From Emydura subglobosa (lineage: Eukaryota; Chordata; Testudines; Chelidae), in contig ML680053.1 in the NCBI GenBank assembly GCA_007922225.1, forward strand, positions 11,618,870 to 11,682,869: a DNA stretch of 64,000 nucleotides. The letters run 5' to 3'. This document shows positions 1 through 11,549 of the stretch, piece after piece; positions within the stretch are counted from its first letter, which is position 1; every line of letters starts with the position of its first letter. The notes beneath the pieces are model-generated. The model had not been told where the DNA came from. It worked only from the letters and a program-made list of their open reading frames with translations, and made no database searches. Both the position numbers and the translations under genes were made by a program.

Positions 1-319
1 GGCCATGTACTCATATCCACGTGGTACTATATACATTGTAGCCCTGTTCATTTTGAAGTTCAGAGTCTGCCTATTCATTCAAGTCAAATAATATTAAACA
101 ATAAAATGTAAATATTTTGCCTTGATTATGCAATATTTAGAGCTGGTAGTAAAAGTTTTTGAGAATTTGGGGTTCAGAGGGAAAAAAGAATGGAGAAGAC
201 AACTTTAATAAAAACCTGCAAAATCTTAGGGCAATATGCAGCTGCTAGATTATATGCTGCCAAATAATAAACACAGACCAGTGGACCATGTCTGGAGAAT
301 GCAGAGTGTTAGTAAGCAT

Positions 320-366
<47 letters not shown>

Positions 367-1930
367 CTGGATATCAGCAGTTTTCAGCTAATACGTTTAT
401 CTGTTCAGATTTATAAAGTAAAACAGAAATGGAATGATTAATCTCACGTATATGGGAGATGATACTTTTGAATGAGGTGCAAGTGAAGGTATGTTGCTAT
501 CTTATAAAGTGTCTACGTTTTCAGCAATTCTTAAATACGTTTTTTGCATATACAGTTTTGGCCAGAATAAGAATTCTAGCTGATGAGCCATTCCTGAGAG
601 ACTGGCACTTTTATCAATTGTACTGCATGCAATATTTATGGACTAAGCCGGTTACTGGTGATAATAAGTAAAGTACTAGTGAATCCAGATAGAGATACAA
701 TGGAACACTTCATTACAGAATAAAGATGAGAGAACTTTGATCTACCTAAATTATAGCACCAAATGATGTGACGTTAAAGTATTTGCTTAGGAGACTCATT
801 ATTCAATAGAAAGGATGCTGGGAAAGTAGGAAAGGCGAGTGTTTGAGATTTTTTGCTTGAATATATTCTCATGTTAAAAACTGAATACTTAACTTTGAAT
901 CAAACAAGATGCTTTGATACAAATTCCCACTGTGTAATTACAGCTGGCTGGCCCTGAAAATCAGAAATGACATCAGTAAAATAGAATGAATTTTCCAAAA
1001 GGAACAAAATTATCTAGAGTCCTATAAATACAGTTATTTTTTCCAGGAAAAAGCTGGACTATTGAATGGTGCTCAAATAGAAAGTGCATGTCATGAGCCA
1101 GAGCAGAAGAAAATAAAGCTTGAACTCCAGATCTAGCAGACCATGTTCAGTATGAGAAAGTGCTAAGCTGGCAATAGAAATCCAAAAAGGCCTAGTTTTT
1201 TTTTGGAAAGGCCAGACTGAGAAGGAAGCTCTCCAGATAGGGAGAAATTTTAGCTTTCATAACTGTATTTGAAATGTAGGTCGGAGCAGGAATGCTTAAC
1301 TTCAGAGGGAAAACCAAGGTTCAACTTGAATTTAATTACAAATCCTCCTGTTGCATTGCAATGAACAAAGGAGAAATCATTAAGGACTCTCCTAGTTTGG
1401 CCAGTTTCCAAGACTAGCTAGATTTGAAATTTATAATGTTGAATGTTTGGGGGAAACCTTTTCTCTCATTTCCTACTTGCAGTCTTTCTATGTATCAGGA
1501 AATTCATCTTTTCCGTCATCTTCTGTGTACGGATACAGGATTTTTAAGCCATTCCTTTATTACCGTTGAAGAAATCGGAAATTTGTACTGCAATGCTATA
1601 TCATATTTCTGTTTATATATGGATTACAAAATTACTTTTGAGGTTTTGGCATGAAGGTTGCAAATGATACTGCCAAGTGTCATTCATCCAAATGGAGTAG
1701 ATATTGCTAAGAACTGTTTTATTGTTTGACAACATGTGAAGAATTATTTCAATAGTAGCGCTGGGTCTTTGACTTAATGCCAAAAAAATTAATAGCATCA
1801 AGGAGAAGTAACAAAAGCTAAGAATATAATTAATTTCACGATTCAGCATATTTTTCTTGTTATAGAATTTTCTGTCAATGTCTCTGTTTTGGGGAATGTG
1901 TGTTAGGTAGAGATGCCCAGAAGTTACCCA
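1..1930. other. unassigned AT-rich DNA, no gene seen
   Basis: I see no gene and no repeat I can name apart from the GT microsatellite listed separately. The only open frames are under 80 codons, with no recognisable motif and no codon structure that stands out from the background. The composition is AT-rich and typical of intergenic or intronic vertebrate DNA. Confidence 0.5.
321..365. repeat. (GT)n microsatellite
   Basis: About 22 uninterrupted GT dinucleotides follow GCATG. This is a perfect array and so probably length-polymorphic. Confidence 0.97.
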
Positions 1931-1986
1931 TTTGCCATAGACTCATAGGCTTTCAGGCCAGAAGGGACCATCATGATCATCTAGTC
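1930..1986 (-). mobile_element. CR1 LINE 3' end, outer part left of a nested hAT
   Basis: On the + strand this reads ATAGACTCATAGGCTTTCAGGCCAGAAGGGACCATCATGATCATCTAGTC in pieces, the reverse complement of a common turtle CR1 3' end. The same motif recurs at the right edge of the window (63838 onward) and, in the opposite orientation, at 16190-16265. The copy is interrupted at 1987 by a hAT element and resumes at 2489. Confidence 0.85.
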
Positions 1987-2488
1987 CAATGGTTCGCAAC
2001 CTTTTTGGCTCGACGGCCACAGATACATTTTTACAACCCTGAAGGGCCACCAGCCCCCTCTTCCTCCTCCCCCCCCCACTGCAGCCAGACGGAAGGAGTT
2101 CAACAATGAGACTGCCTCATTACTGATCTCCCGTCTACCTGGCTGCAGCAGGGAAACCACTATAGCCCTAAGGGCTCCACCTGGGTCCCTAGGCAGTGGC
2201 TCCGTTCTGCAGCCAGGGGGATGGAGGAGCTGTGCTCTCCTCCCTCTGGCTCCATCAGGGATCCCAGCACCTATGGACCCAGGTGGAGCATTTTGCCCTG
2301 CTCCAGCCAGGGGGAGGGGAGTGCTGAAGCAAGGAGCCTGCACCAGTCTTTTAGCTCTGTGGCAACGCGTTCTGCCTAGGTCCTTTGGCAGCAGCTCCCT
2401 TCTGCAGCCAGCAGGAGGGGAACTGTGGGCCACTTTGAAAGCCCCTGCAGGCCACTTTGGCCCCTGGGCCACAGGTTTGGAACCACTG
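1987..2488. mobile_element. non-autonomous hAT transposon, 502 bp, with 8-bp TSD
   Basis: The ends are inverted: CAATGGTTCGCAACC on the left, and GGTTTGGAACCACTG on the right, whose complement is CAGTGGTTCCAAACC. Flanks are ATCTAGTC (1979-1986) and ATTTAGTC (2489-2496), an 8-bp duplication with one change, as expected for hAT. The host on both sides is one continuous CR1 3' end. The interior is GC-rich (C-runs and CTGCAGCCAG repeats) and has no transposase frame. The 163-codon reverse frame across it is a by-product of GC richness. Confidence 0.9.
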
Positions 2489-2725
2489 ATTTAGTCTGAT
2501 CTCCTGCACATCAGAGGCCACAGAACCTCACCCACCGACTCCTGTACTAAACCCTTAATCTCTGGGTGAGTTACTGAAGTTCTCAAATAATGATTTAAAG
2601 ACTTCATGTTACAGAGAATCCATCATTTATTCTAGTTTAAACCAGAAGGTGACTGGTGCTCCATTGTACAGAAGAAAGAGAACCCTCCCATGGTCTCTGC
2701 CAATCTGACCCTTCTTTACAAAGAA
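2489..2725 (-). mobile_element. CR1 LINE 3' end, outer part right of the nested hAT
   Basis: The CR1 motif resumes as CTGATCTCCTGCACATCAGAGG and runs through CACAGAACCTCACCCACC, ACTCCTGTACTAAACCC and GAGTTACTGAAGTTCTCAAA. The same string of motifs reappears at 63890-63985. Together with 1930-1986 it is one reverse-orientation insertion of roughly 290 bp, strongly 5'-truncated as usual for CR1. Confidence 0.85.
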
Positions 2726-2774
2726 CCGAGCCAGCATTTTTCACAGATATATTATTATAAATATATTATTACAC

Positions 2775-3030
2775 GCCCAGACCAGGGCCCTATTGTGATG
2801 AGTGCTGTACAAACCTAAAAGGAGATGGTTCCAGCTCCAAAGAGCTTACCGTCTAATAGGCAAGACAGGTACAGGCTAAGAGAAAAGACGTATTGCTATC
2901 CCCATTTGGGGCACAAAGAGATTAAATGATATGACTGAAGTTGTACAAGAAGTCTGTGGTAGAACTGGAAGGTAAACCCCTATCTTCTGAGAACTAGTCC
3001 AGTGCCTTAACCAAAAAGACTGTCTTTCCT
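2775..3030. repeat. ancient MIR/L2-like amniote repeat
   Basis: The segment has the order typical of old tRNA-CORE/L2 repeats: GTGATGAGTGCTGTACAAACC, CCAAAGAGCTTACCGTCTAA, a GATTAAATGATATGACTGAAG-like block, then GGTAGAACTGGAAGG and CCAGTGCCTTAACCA. A head-only relative of the same family (CCTGAAGAGTTTACAGTCTTA) lies near 50990-51075. The copy is too diverged for a firm subfamily call. Confidence 0.6.
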
Positions 3031-3093
3031 CTCTAAAGATGACTTTGTATTTAAAAAAAAAAAAGTGAAAATGAGGAATAAATACTGTGACAT

Positions 3094-4222
3094 ACTGGGG
3101 TGTAATCCATACCAGTAGGGGACTGTCACCCCTGCCCTGCAACCTTGGGTACCTTACAATATCTTGCTGAAGTAGTTCCCATCAGGGCCACTTATTCCAG
3201 CATGCCAACCATACCCTGAATGTCCATGTGTAACTGCAATCTGGGTTACACTCTGGCTTTTACCAGCCTTGGTTACCTCTGCCGAGTGACCCCAACACAT
3301 TCACAGTCCCAGATTTTCCCCAAAAATGTATGTCTTGTACTGTCCAGCCCTCTTCTGGACAGGTCAAATGTGTTAAGTCTCTTATTCCTTTAAGGGAATA
3401 ATATACACTAACTTGTTACCTTAAATCGAGTTACCCAGACACTTTAACTTAAACACACTGGATTAAAACAACAAAAACAAGTTTATTAACTACAAAGAAA
3501 GATTTTTGACTGAGTACAAGCAATGAGGCATAAGAGTCAGAAATGGGTACAAGAAAAATAAAGCTAAAATGTTTTCTAGTGTAAATGTCAGCATCTAGTG
3601 TCAATGTGACAAACTATATTAGATTTAAAGCAAAGTTTCTCACCACATGATTCCAACAGCATTACTGACCACATTTTTCAAGTCATGACCCCTCCCCGAG
3701 TCCAACGGCGGTTGCCTTTGTCTTCTCTGGTGCAGAGAATCAGATGAGAAGGGAGGGGAGGGGGTGTCTCAGGGTTTCGCCCCTCCTTTTGATACTTTCA
3801 GTCTCTCTTTTTGAAAAGCATTTCCAGTGGAGAACCAAGAGACGGGGTTTGGTAGAGGAAAGAGAGCTCATGCTGTTTCTTTGCTAAAATGCAGATCTCT
3901 GTCCCAGGCCCATTTCTTGCCAAAGAATGGCCACTTCATAGGTGATGGCCCATCAGCTTTGTTGACAGCTAGCGGGGGTGTTAGCTTGCCTTTTGTCTTT
4001 GAGAAACTCGTTTAGCCACTCCCCAGACTTATCTGGGAAGCACACTTCAGTCATGATTTGAGCTTATGTTCATAACTTTACACATAATGTAGCGACATGC
4101 ATTTTACCATGATATTACTGATCAGCAAGTTGAGTTTTCACATGATACCTCACAAGGCGTACCTTATACAAAGATTATTACAGTGGTGTGTAGAGGTGAA
4201 TACAGGGGTGTATTCTGTCACA
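3094..4222 (-). mobile_element. solo LTR, reverse orientation, about 1.13 kb
   Basis: Read on the minus strand the element starts TGTGACAGAATACACCCC (right end, 4222) and ends ...CCCCAGTA near 3094. GACAT occurs directly outside both ends (3089-3093 and 4223-4227), so the TSD is 4 or 5 bp; one T is shared with the LTR end. On the minus strand an AATAAA poly(A) signal lies at about 3480, consistent with an R/U5 boundary. No gag, pol or env frame is present. The 3' terminal CA has become TA. I infer an endogenous-retrovirus or Gypsy-type solo LTR; the class cannot be fixed from the LTR alone. Confidence 0.75.
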
Positions 4223-4227
4223 GACAT

Positions 4228-6089
4228 GTTATAAACTATTTTTTAAAAGTGAATTCTATGCTGATAATCCATATGAAATTTTCTTGGAATCAAAGATACC
4301 TACCTGCATTACAGGTCAAGTTTTATTGTATAGTAGTGAGCAATAAAGAGTAGCATTTTCCTGAAATGAAGATGTAAGATCCCACTTTACATCTTCACTC
4401 TTCTTCCTAAAGAGGTGTAGGAAGATTGCTGATCTCCTTTTGATTAAATTAATACAAGCTTCATAAATTGAAGAAATGTGCTAAAGGTAGTATGCAAATA
4501 TTCCAAAGCAATATTATTGATGGAGTTGGTGGACCAGGTCACTGGAAAGAGTGTGCTGCATCTTCCAGTGGGGCATAGCAACAATTGCATTGCCCCTTGC
4601 TGCCGTAGTAGCACAGTGCCTAAAAGGGATGATTAGCCCCTAATAAATCCTGCCACAGTGACTTCTGTGCACATCACTGCCAATTGCTTTTCAGGACTTA
4701 ATAAGGAAAGATTTGAAGTTAAGGCCATCTTAGTTCATGAGGTCATAATTGTTTAGCCCTGCTGTGGGGAGGCTGTGGTTTATTTTTGTTTCCCAGTCCC
4801 AGTCTCTTGCTCCTTGGGCCAGAAGGAGATGGGTGTGTGTAGAGTCATCATCATTAGCACTACAGGGAGGGAGTGCTTCATGTTCAGTAGTGACTACTGC
4901 TGTCAAAGGGAATAGCTTTCATAGACTTTGATATTGAGTTGTTATTGGTTGGAATGATGGTGCCCATGACATGAGGCTCTGAGAGAGCACACTGGGAAGA
5001 ATAAAGGGGGATTTCCAGAGCTCCTTCAGGATTTTTGAGGAACTAAGAGGGTGAGGGAGAAAATTTGACTTCTTGCGTATTTTTAAAGGAAAACTCATTT
5101 TGAAACTTCTTTGACAGTTGTCAAAGCCATTTGCTTAGGGAGATACTAGATAGAAGGAGCCAAGCTATCAGGGTCCTGTTAGAATGACTAGATCTATTTT
5201 AATATTTGAAATTCTAGTCTTAATCTTTAACAATCTCAAAGATAACTTCCTCCACCAAATAGTTGCAACTGGCATGAAGTAAAACATTTTTCTCTTTATT
5301 TATAGGATTTTTGACTATGCCCTTTTTTAGATAAATTTTCTTCTATCACCTACCAAAGAGATGCTTATCTTGTTCAGACCAGCGTATCTCACTGTCAGAC
5401 AACAGGAATGTAACATCAGCACACATCACTGAAGCATTGGTGGCCTTGTCTGTAACTGCTTCATATTTGCCATTTCATCCAGAGATGTCTATCTTCAGCA
5501 TGGCTCCCATTTCCTTCGTAACACTGACTCTGTTTTTAATTTGAATACAAAAATAAGTGTGCCATGATTTTGTACTGAAACAAAATAAACAATACTGGGA
5601 TAGCCACAGAACACCAAGAGTTTGTTTTTTAAAAAATTGGAAGGTTTCTTAAGATAACTTCTGTTTGTTTTGATCATAATCAGGAGAGCGGTAGAACCAG
5701 GAAAGCAATTATTTCCACATGGAAAAATGTTGTGACTTAATCATTGTCCTGCCCTGGTTGTTCCGTGAAGTGTTCTTTACTTAAAAATCAAAACCATATT
5801 TGCTATTGATTCCATGTGTTCAAAGATACTCGGTTACATTTGATAGAAGGGTGTCACGGATGATGGCTATTTCAATAACACAGTCTACTGTAAAGAGCCG
5901 AAGATGGTATGTTTGTCTCAGTTGTGGTACATTAGTGTGCACAACAGCAGCAAGTAAATGTTGGTCATTTATAAATCACTAAACTTTTATTTTCCTGAAC
6001 AATTACATGCATCTCTAAGATAGTTTCTAATCGTTGGCTCCAATCCCATAATTGATAGTGTACAGGTGGACTGTTGTACCTGCACAATA
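4228..6089. other. unassigned AT-rich DNA, no gene seen
   Basis: No named repeat and no coding signal. Two 60-codon frames (4749-4931 and 5800-5982) carry no motif. The segment ends where a reverse CR1 begins. Confidence 0.5.
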
Positions 6090-7693
6090 TCAGATACTGA
6101 AATAAGGTTTATTGATCTGTAATTCCCAGAATCACCTCAACACCTTTTTAAAGACCAGCAAAACATTTGCTAACCTCCAACCCTCTACTATGGTATCTGC
6201 TTGTAATAAGAGATTGTATATTTTTCCTAGTAGCTCAGCTACTACATTTGTAAGCTCCTCCTGAACTCTAGGCTATGTACCGTATGTTCTTGGTGACTAG
6301 TTGCTCCTTAATTTATTACTTTTTTCCCAGCATTTCCACTCATCACCTCAATCTTTGACAGTACCTCATCCTTAGTACTTCTTAAATGAGAAGATCTGGG
6401 GTAGGTATTTTTCCAACAACTTCTGTAATGAAGTCCACTGAAAAAAATCAGTTAGCTTCTGTGCAATATCTTTACTTTCTTTAATTGCTCATTTAACCCC
6501 TGTAGTCCAGTGGACCCACAGATTCTCATGGATTTCTTGCTTGTATATGCCTTAAAAATTGTTTTGATGTCTGGCTGTTTGCTTTTCAATTTCCCTCTTA
6601 GTGCTGCTAATTTCCATTTTACGTTTTACCTGCAATAGTGTTATGCTCTTTTCAGTTAGCTTCTCCAAGAGTGGCTTTCAGTTGGCTCAATTCTTGTAGC
6701 TTGTCTTTTAACTGTACTGTTTTTTAATTTTTCCTGCTTCCTTTTTTATTTAAGGATAGGCATATCTTCTGTGACTTTGTTATGGTATGTGTAAATAACC
6801 TCCAACCAACGTTTCAGGATTTTTGTTACTTTATTTTTGCCAATAGGGTCTTTTTGATTAGTTTCCTCCTCCTTCTCTTGCGCCTTTTTTTTTTTTTGTT
6901 TGTTTAAAGAATTCCTCTTCTAAAAGATAGTTTCACCAATCTAATTGTCGGTGCAGTGATTCCTCCTGTGATATTGAACTTAAATATATTTTGGTCACTA
7001 TTACTTCATGTCTCACATATAGTTACTCCTTGAATCAACTTTTGTGTGTTACATATAGTGGGATTAAATCAAGAATAATGTCTTCTCCTCTCCTATTGTG
7101 TGCTCTAGAACTAGTTGTTCCAAAAAGCAATAAAGTTGTTGAGAAATTTCTTTGTATCTTGTCCAGTTGTGACATTTGACTGTATAGTTGAAGTCACCCA
7201 TTATTGCTTAATTGCCTCTTTGATCTCGCTGTTGTAGTACACTCAATATCCATTTCCCGATCAGGAGACCAGTGGTGCAACCTTCTCATCTATTAGCGTA
7301 TGCTTATGACTAGGATTTGTATCCATACAGATTTTACTGGATAGTCCTTTCTACTCAGATATGTTATCTACTTAGATAAAATTACATCTTTTTCATAGAA
7401 AGCTACTCTCCCACATCTATAATCCATTCAGCATAGTCTGGCCATCTGGTGTAGTATCTCATTTATTTTTGTCATTCCACCATATTTCTGTAATGCCTGG
7501 TATCTTAAGCTTCCATGGTCAAACAGTCTACTTCCTGTGTTTTTTGTTTTTAAACTTATATTTGTGTGTGTGGTGCATGTTTGTGTGTCTGTGCACATAC
7601 ATAATTTAGCCATGGTTCCTATTTTATTAACTTCCTTTTCTGACATCTTGTTACTTTTCCATAATTTATCTTTGTGATTTCAACCTGTCTTTG
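6090..7693 (-). mobile_element. old CR1-clade LINE, ORF2 region, reverse (part 1)
   Basis: The + strand shows reverse-complement CR1 ORF2 landmarks in order: GGTTTATTGATCTGTAATTCCC with AATCACCTCAACACC (RT region), CAATATCTTTACTTTCTTTAATTGCTC, CCACAGATTCTCATGGATTTCTTGC, TTTCAATTTCCCTCTTAGTGC and, further right, the endonuclease region with TTTTGGTCACTATTACTTC and CCCATTATTGCTT. All frames are broken by stops and indels, so the copy is old. It covers ORF2 from RT backwards into the endonuclease and continues beyond the nested hAT. Confidence 0.8.
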
Positions 7694-7701
7694 CTCTAGT
7701 A

Positions 7702-8085
7702 CAGTGGTTCTCAACCAGGAGCCCATCCAGGGGGTACTTCAACTCATCTAGATATTTGCCTAGTTTTACAACAGGCTACACAAAAGCTCTAGTGAAGTCA
7801 GTGCAAACTAAAATTGCATACAGACAGTGACTTGTTTATACTGCTCTATATACTATACACTGAATGTAAGTACAATATTTATATTCCAATAGATTTATTT
7901 TATAATTATATGGTAAAAATGAGAAAGTAAGCATTTTTTCTGTAATAGTGTGCTGTGACACTTTCGTATTTTTGTGTCTGATTTTGTAAGCAAGTAGTTT
8001 AAGTGAGGTGAAACTTGGGGTGATACGTAAGACAAATCAGACTCTGTAAAGAGGTACGGTAGTCTGGAAAGGTTGAGAACCACTG
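7702..8085. mobile_element. non-autonomous hAT transposon, 384 bp, with 8-bp TSD
   Basis: The terminal inverted repeats are identical over 15 bases: CAGTGGTTCTCAACC at 7702 and GGTTGAGAACCACTG ending at 8085. The flanking duplication is CTCTAGTA (7694-7701) versus CTTTAGTA (8086-8093), with one change. The interior is AT-rich, unlike the element at 1987, so this is a different hAT subfamily. It sits inside the reverse CR1 that continues at 8094. Confidence 0.92.
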
Positions 8086-8093
8086 CTTTAGTA

Positions 8094-8340
8094 CATCTGT
8101 AAATACCGTCCTATCCTGCACTGGATACAGAGATACCTTAATATTGCTAACACCCTTAGTAGATGTCTTTGCCCTACCAAAAAGGCCCATAGAAGTTTTC
8201 AGTTTTCTGTCCACCCCTACTTCATTTAACTTCCCCCAAACCTTGTTAATTTTCTGTGCCAGCAGTCTGTGTCTTTGAAGTGGAGCCTGTTCCTTCATAT
8301 AGGTCCTTCCTTACCCCAAAAGTTCCCCAGTGTCTAATAT
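8094..8340 (-). mobile_element. old CR1-clade LINE, ORF1/ORF2 side, reverse (part 2)
   Basis: This continues the CR1 copy beyond the hAT insertion. ATCTGTAAATACCGTCC resumes directly after the TSD, and the later CCTACCAAAAAGGCCC and CAAACCTTGTTAATTTTCTG segments fit the region upstream of the endonuclease. No frame survives. The right limit is approximate. Confidence 0.55.
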
Positions 8341-11300
8341 ATTTTGAATTTCACCTCTATGCAGTCTTTTCATCTATGTATTAATATTCAGAAATTCCAT
8401 GCTATTGGAGTTAGATTCAAGGTTGTTGTTATAAGGGTTTTAAAGATAAATATAATAATATAATGCTAATTTGAACCGTCTTAGGTTGAAGTTTTCCAGC
8501 TGGAGATAATGTTGTGCATACTTCTTTTCTTCACCCCACCCTGGAACCATGGAATCCCTGTGGTGTGGTGCTAAGGAGAAGACAATGCTGGAGTGGCTTT
8601 GCAGGTTCAAGGTTCTTTCCACTCTGTTTTTTTCCCTCTTCCTCCATGTCTCTCAACAGAGTGGGACATAGAATCGTAGATCAGTTAAACCATATAATTA
8701 AATTAAATGTACATTAGTCCCCTCTATTTACATCAACAGCTTTTAGTAAAGTTTTATTCCAGTTTAACTACCCGCCTTGAGACCCATATAAGAAAAAACA
8801 TTAAATACAAATCACTAATAAAGTATTTTTAGCTTGTGTATCATAAAAAGGAAAATGTCTTAGAAAAGTTCCTTTAAATAACAAGGCATCTTTTCTGAGC
8901 AGAGGAATTTATTTTAAATGCTATTGAATTATTGTACCATTTTGTTTTTAACTTTTGGACTTCGTAGTATAATGATTCTTCTGTTCATATTTTGTTAGAC
9001 TTAAAATGTGATGTCTATAGTGCATGAATAAGTGCCAGAAGGCTTCATAAACTGCACCCTTTTAGACTGAAAAATCAGTGTGAGTCTTCTAAAGCTGATT
9101 CTGATTTAATTAATGTTGTTTTGGGCACATTTTGTTTCCTATGATTTCAGCTCAAGGGCATGCCAGGCCTAATCACTTACAGGCACATTATAGAGCAAAT
9201 GGCAATGTGATACCAGACATCTGATCCCCTAACCCCTTTGCCTTCATATCACAAAGATGTCATTATTATCAGGGGTTCAAAAGTTCTGCTCTCACGGATT
9301 GCTCTGACATCTCTGGTTTCCATCTTTTTTTGTCTGAATGCTTTGTTGCTGTCCTGTTAATTTATGGGGAAGATGTTTCTTTGTATTTACATAAATCTTA
9401 TAAGCTAAATGCTAAATCTGTGTGTTTCAGTGTGCATATCCCCCTTCTTCCCCCCACCCCCTTAAAAAAGGGAGTTTCTGTGCAGAAATACAAAGAAAGC
9501 TAATTGCCTCCAGACACAGTGGAGTCCCCCTTTCTTATAGGGAAGGTCACTTTCATGCATGGATCTTGGGGGCATGATCTGTGCCTTCATTTTTATTTTG
9601 CTCTTAAAGGATTTTATTTCAATATAAGCATCCCAGGCTAGTCTTCTGAAACCCTTGTAAATTCTTATTCCAGCTTGGGAACATGCACATACACATGCAA
9701 ATGGAGAGTCCCCCAAAAGAATGCTTTTAAAGGAACCTTTTTTTGTGGGGGAGGCGGCAGGAAACAATAAAAACATTGAGGCTGTCCTTTATACATCATC
9801 GAAAAGGAGAGTAAAGGGGAAATACAAAAACAAAAATAAAACCATTCTGCAATTCATCTTTAAGCTTTAGGATTGTAATACATCTCAGAGATATTTCTGA
9901 ATATGGTTTGTAGTGGGAAGATTTTTTTGATAGATCAGAATGAATAGCAGTGCAAAGGTCATTTGTTTACAGAAGCTCTGTATGCCTTGTCAACTTCATC
10001 AGGTATAAGAAATCCTGTCAAGAAATGGTATGTTACTGAAATTTAAAAGCTTGCATTTGAGAGGTAGTTTATAATAACTTTCTGGGAATACAGTGCTCAA
10101 ATTATTTAATTTCCTATTTAAAAAAAATGTAAGTGTACTTTCTTGGGGAGTGAGGTAATTGGGAAGGTGGAACATTCATCTTCCAAAGCTATCTTTACTG
10201 CTCACTTTGTGTCTTCTGATACCTCTGTCACTGAGTGATGCTTAAGCTCAGCTACTAAATGATTGAGGGCCTCTTTTGAACTTAGACTGTGGCTGTCAAA
10301 CACTATAAAGCTGTCAGTTGCCACTACGACTAGATCTTTGGTCTCAGTCTCTCTTGGATCATCCATTTTAGATGATTGAGTGGTCATTTTAGCTATGAAG
10401 GATGAGAGTGAATTGGTTTTGAAGCCTCAGGTGAGTGCTAAGAACTTTTCTGCCGGTTTTGTTAACACACATTTTGGCTGAAGTTATTTATTTCATAGTA
10501 TCCAAAGATGGCCCTGATTGCTATAAAAATACTTAGCCCACTCCAAATTGTTGATAATTTGACTGATAGACTTGGTATGATTGGAGACCACAAGGATGAT
10601 GACTTCTCACGTATATGCACCTCTTGGTGGTTCTGTAATGATTTTTTAAGTTAAAGTAGATGAAGAAATGAGGGAATATATTGTAGGCATCATAGAAGAA
10701 GTGAATTTTAGGCAGGGATCTACATGAATGCAGGGTATTGGCTAGGTGGATTCCTTTCTCTAGATGTTGTTAGAGTTGATACCTTACAAAACGGCATGCT
10801 AGTATTTACCACTTGATCTGTAAAGATGAAATACAAAGGTAAAATGGAAACTGAGTTAAACTCAGACATATTTGCTAGATGCCTCTATTCAAGAGATTCT
10901 GGGAGGTAGTCAGCAGAGAAATATTTTTACCGTAACTTTTAAAAATTCTCTTCTCCTCCTTGAAATTTTCTGACACTTTGCTAGTACATTCCAGAATTTA
11001 TTATTCTTTGGTATAACCAAAATGATACGTGACAAATACAGACAGAACCTAAAACAATAACAAACATATAGATAAGCTAATGGAAACTAGAAAATTTATT
11101 CAGTTTCCAGTATAGTTTGTGTCAACTTCCAAGGAAATTTTGGGTGGGCAAGAAATACAGAATTGGGGCATAACTTTGTGAATTAACTTTGCTTTGGTGA
11201 AATAGTTTATAAGAAAAAATTGTAATTATTTGACTACTCATTAAAATACATTTAGTAAACGACTATCACTTCATTGTATAGAAACACATGCTTTGAGACA

Positions 11301-11460
11301 AATGATATCATGATGTACAAATACCCAAATTGTGGCCTCAGATAGAGGCACAACATTTTTAGGGAAGTGCATCTGAGGGTAGAATTTAGTTTAAAACTAT
11401 AAAAATAAAATTAAAATAGAAGTAAAGGAGCAACCAACGGTCAACAGCTCAAAATAGATA
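8341..11460. other. unassigned AT-rich DNA, no recognised gene
   Basis: No repeat I can name. A 61-codon reverse frame (10202-10387) has a mixed, protein-like composition (MTTQSSKMDDPRETETKDL at its start), but I recognise no family, and the next in-frame codons give no splice structure I can defend. The C-rich run CCCCCTTCTTCCCCCCACCCCC near 9440 is simple sequence. Confidence 0.45.
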
Positions 11461-11468
11461 TTATATTA

Positions 11469-11541
11469 AAGAGACAAGATAGGTGAGGTAATATCTTTTA
11501 TTAGACCGGCTTCTGTTGTTGAGAGAGACAAGCTTTCAAAC
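11469..11541 (-). mobile_element. 73-bp Penelope-like element tail insertion (type A) with TSD
   Basis: On the minus strand it reads TTTGAAAGCTTGTCTCTCTC...AAAAGATATTACCTCACC...TTGTCTC, the same tail that ends the 25.2-27.5 kb Penelope-like element. TTATATTA flanks both sides (11461-11468 and 11542-11549), an exact 8-bp TSD. The insertion is therefore a complete, extremely 5'-truncated event. Its 5' edge falls at the GAAA of the fossil hammerhead core. Confidence 0.85.
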
Positions 11542-11549
11542 TTATATTA

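Noticed and set aside
321..365. Z-DNA-forming regulatory element
   Set aside because: (GT)n can adopt Z-DNA, but nothing nearby suggests a promoter; kept as a microsatellite only.
1981..2472. 163-codon reverse ORF
   Set aside because: Lies inside the non-autonomous hAT element; composition artefact.
10202..10387. 61-codon reverse frame with protein-like composition
   Set aside because: No recognised family, no splice sites I could defend, and length within chance expectation. It was only mentioned under the surrounding stretch.
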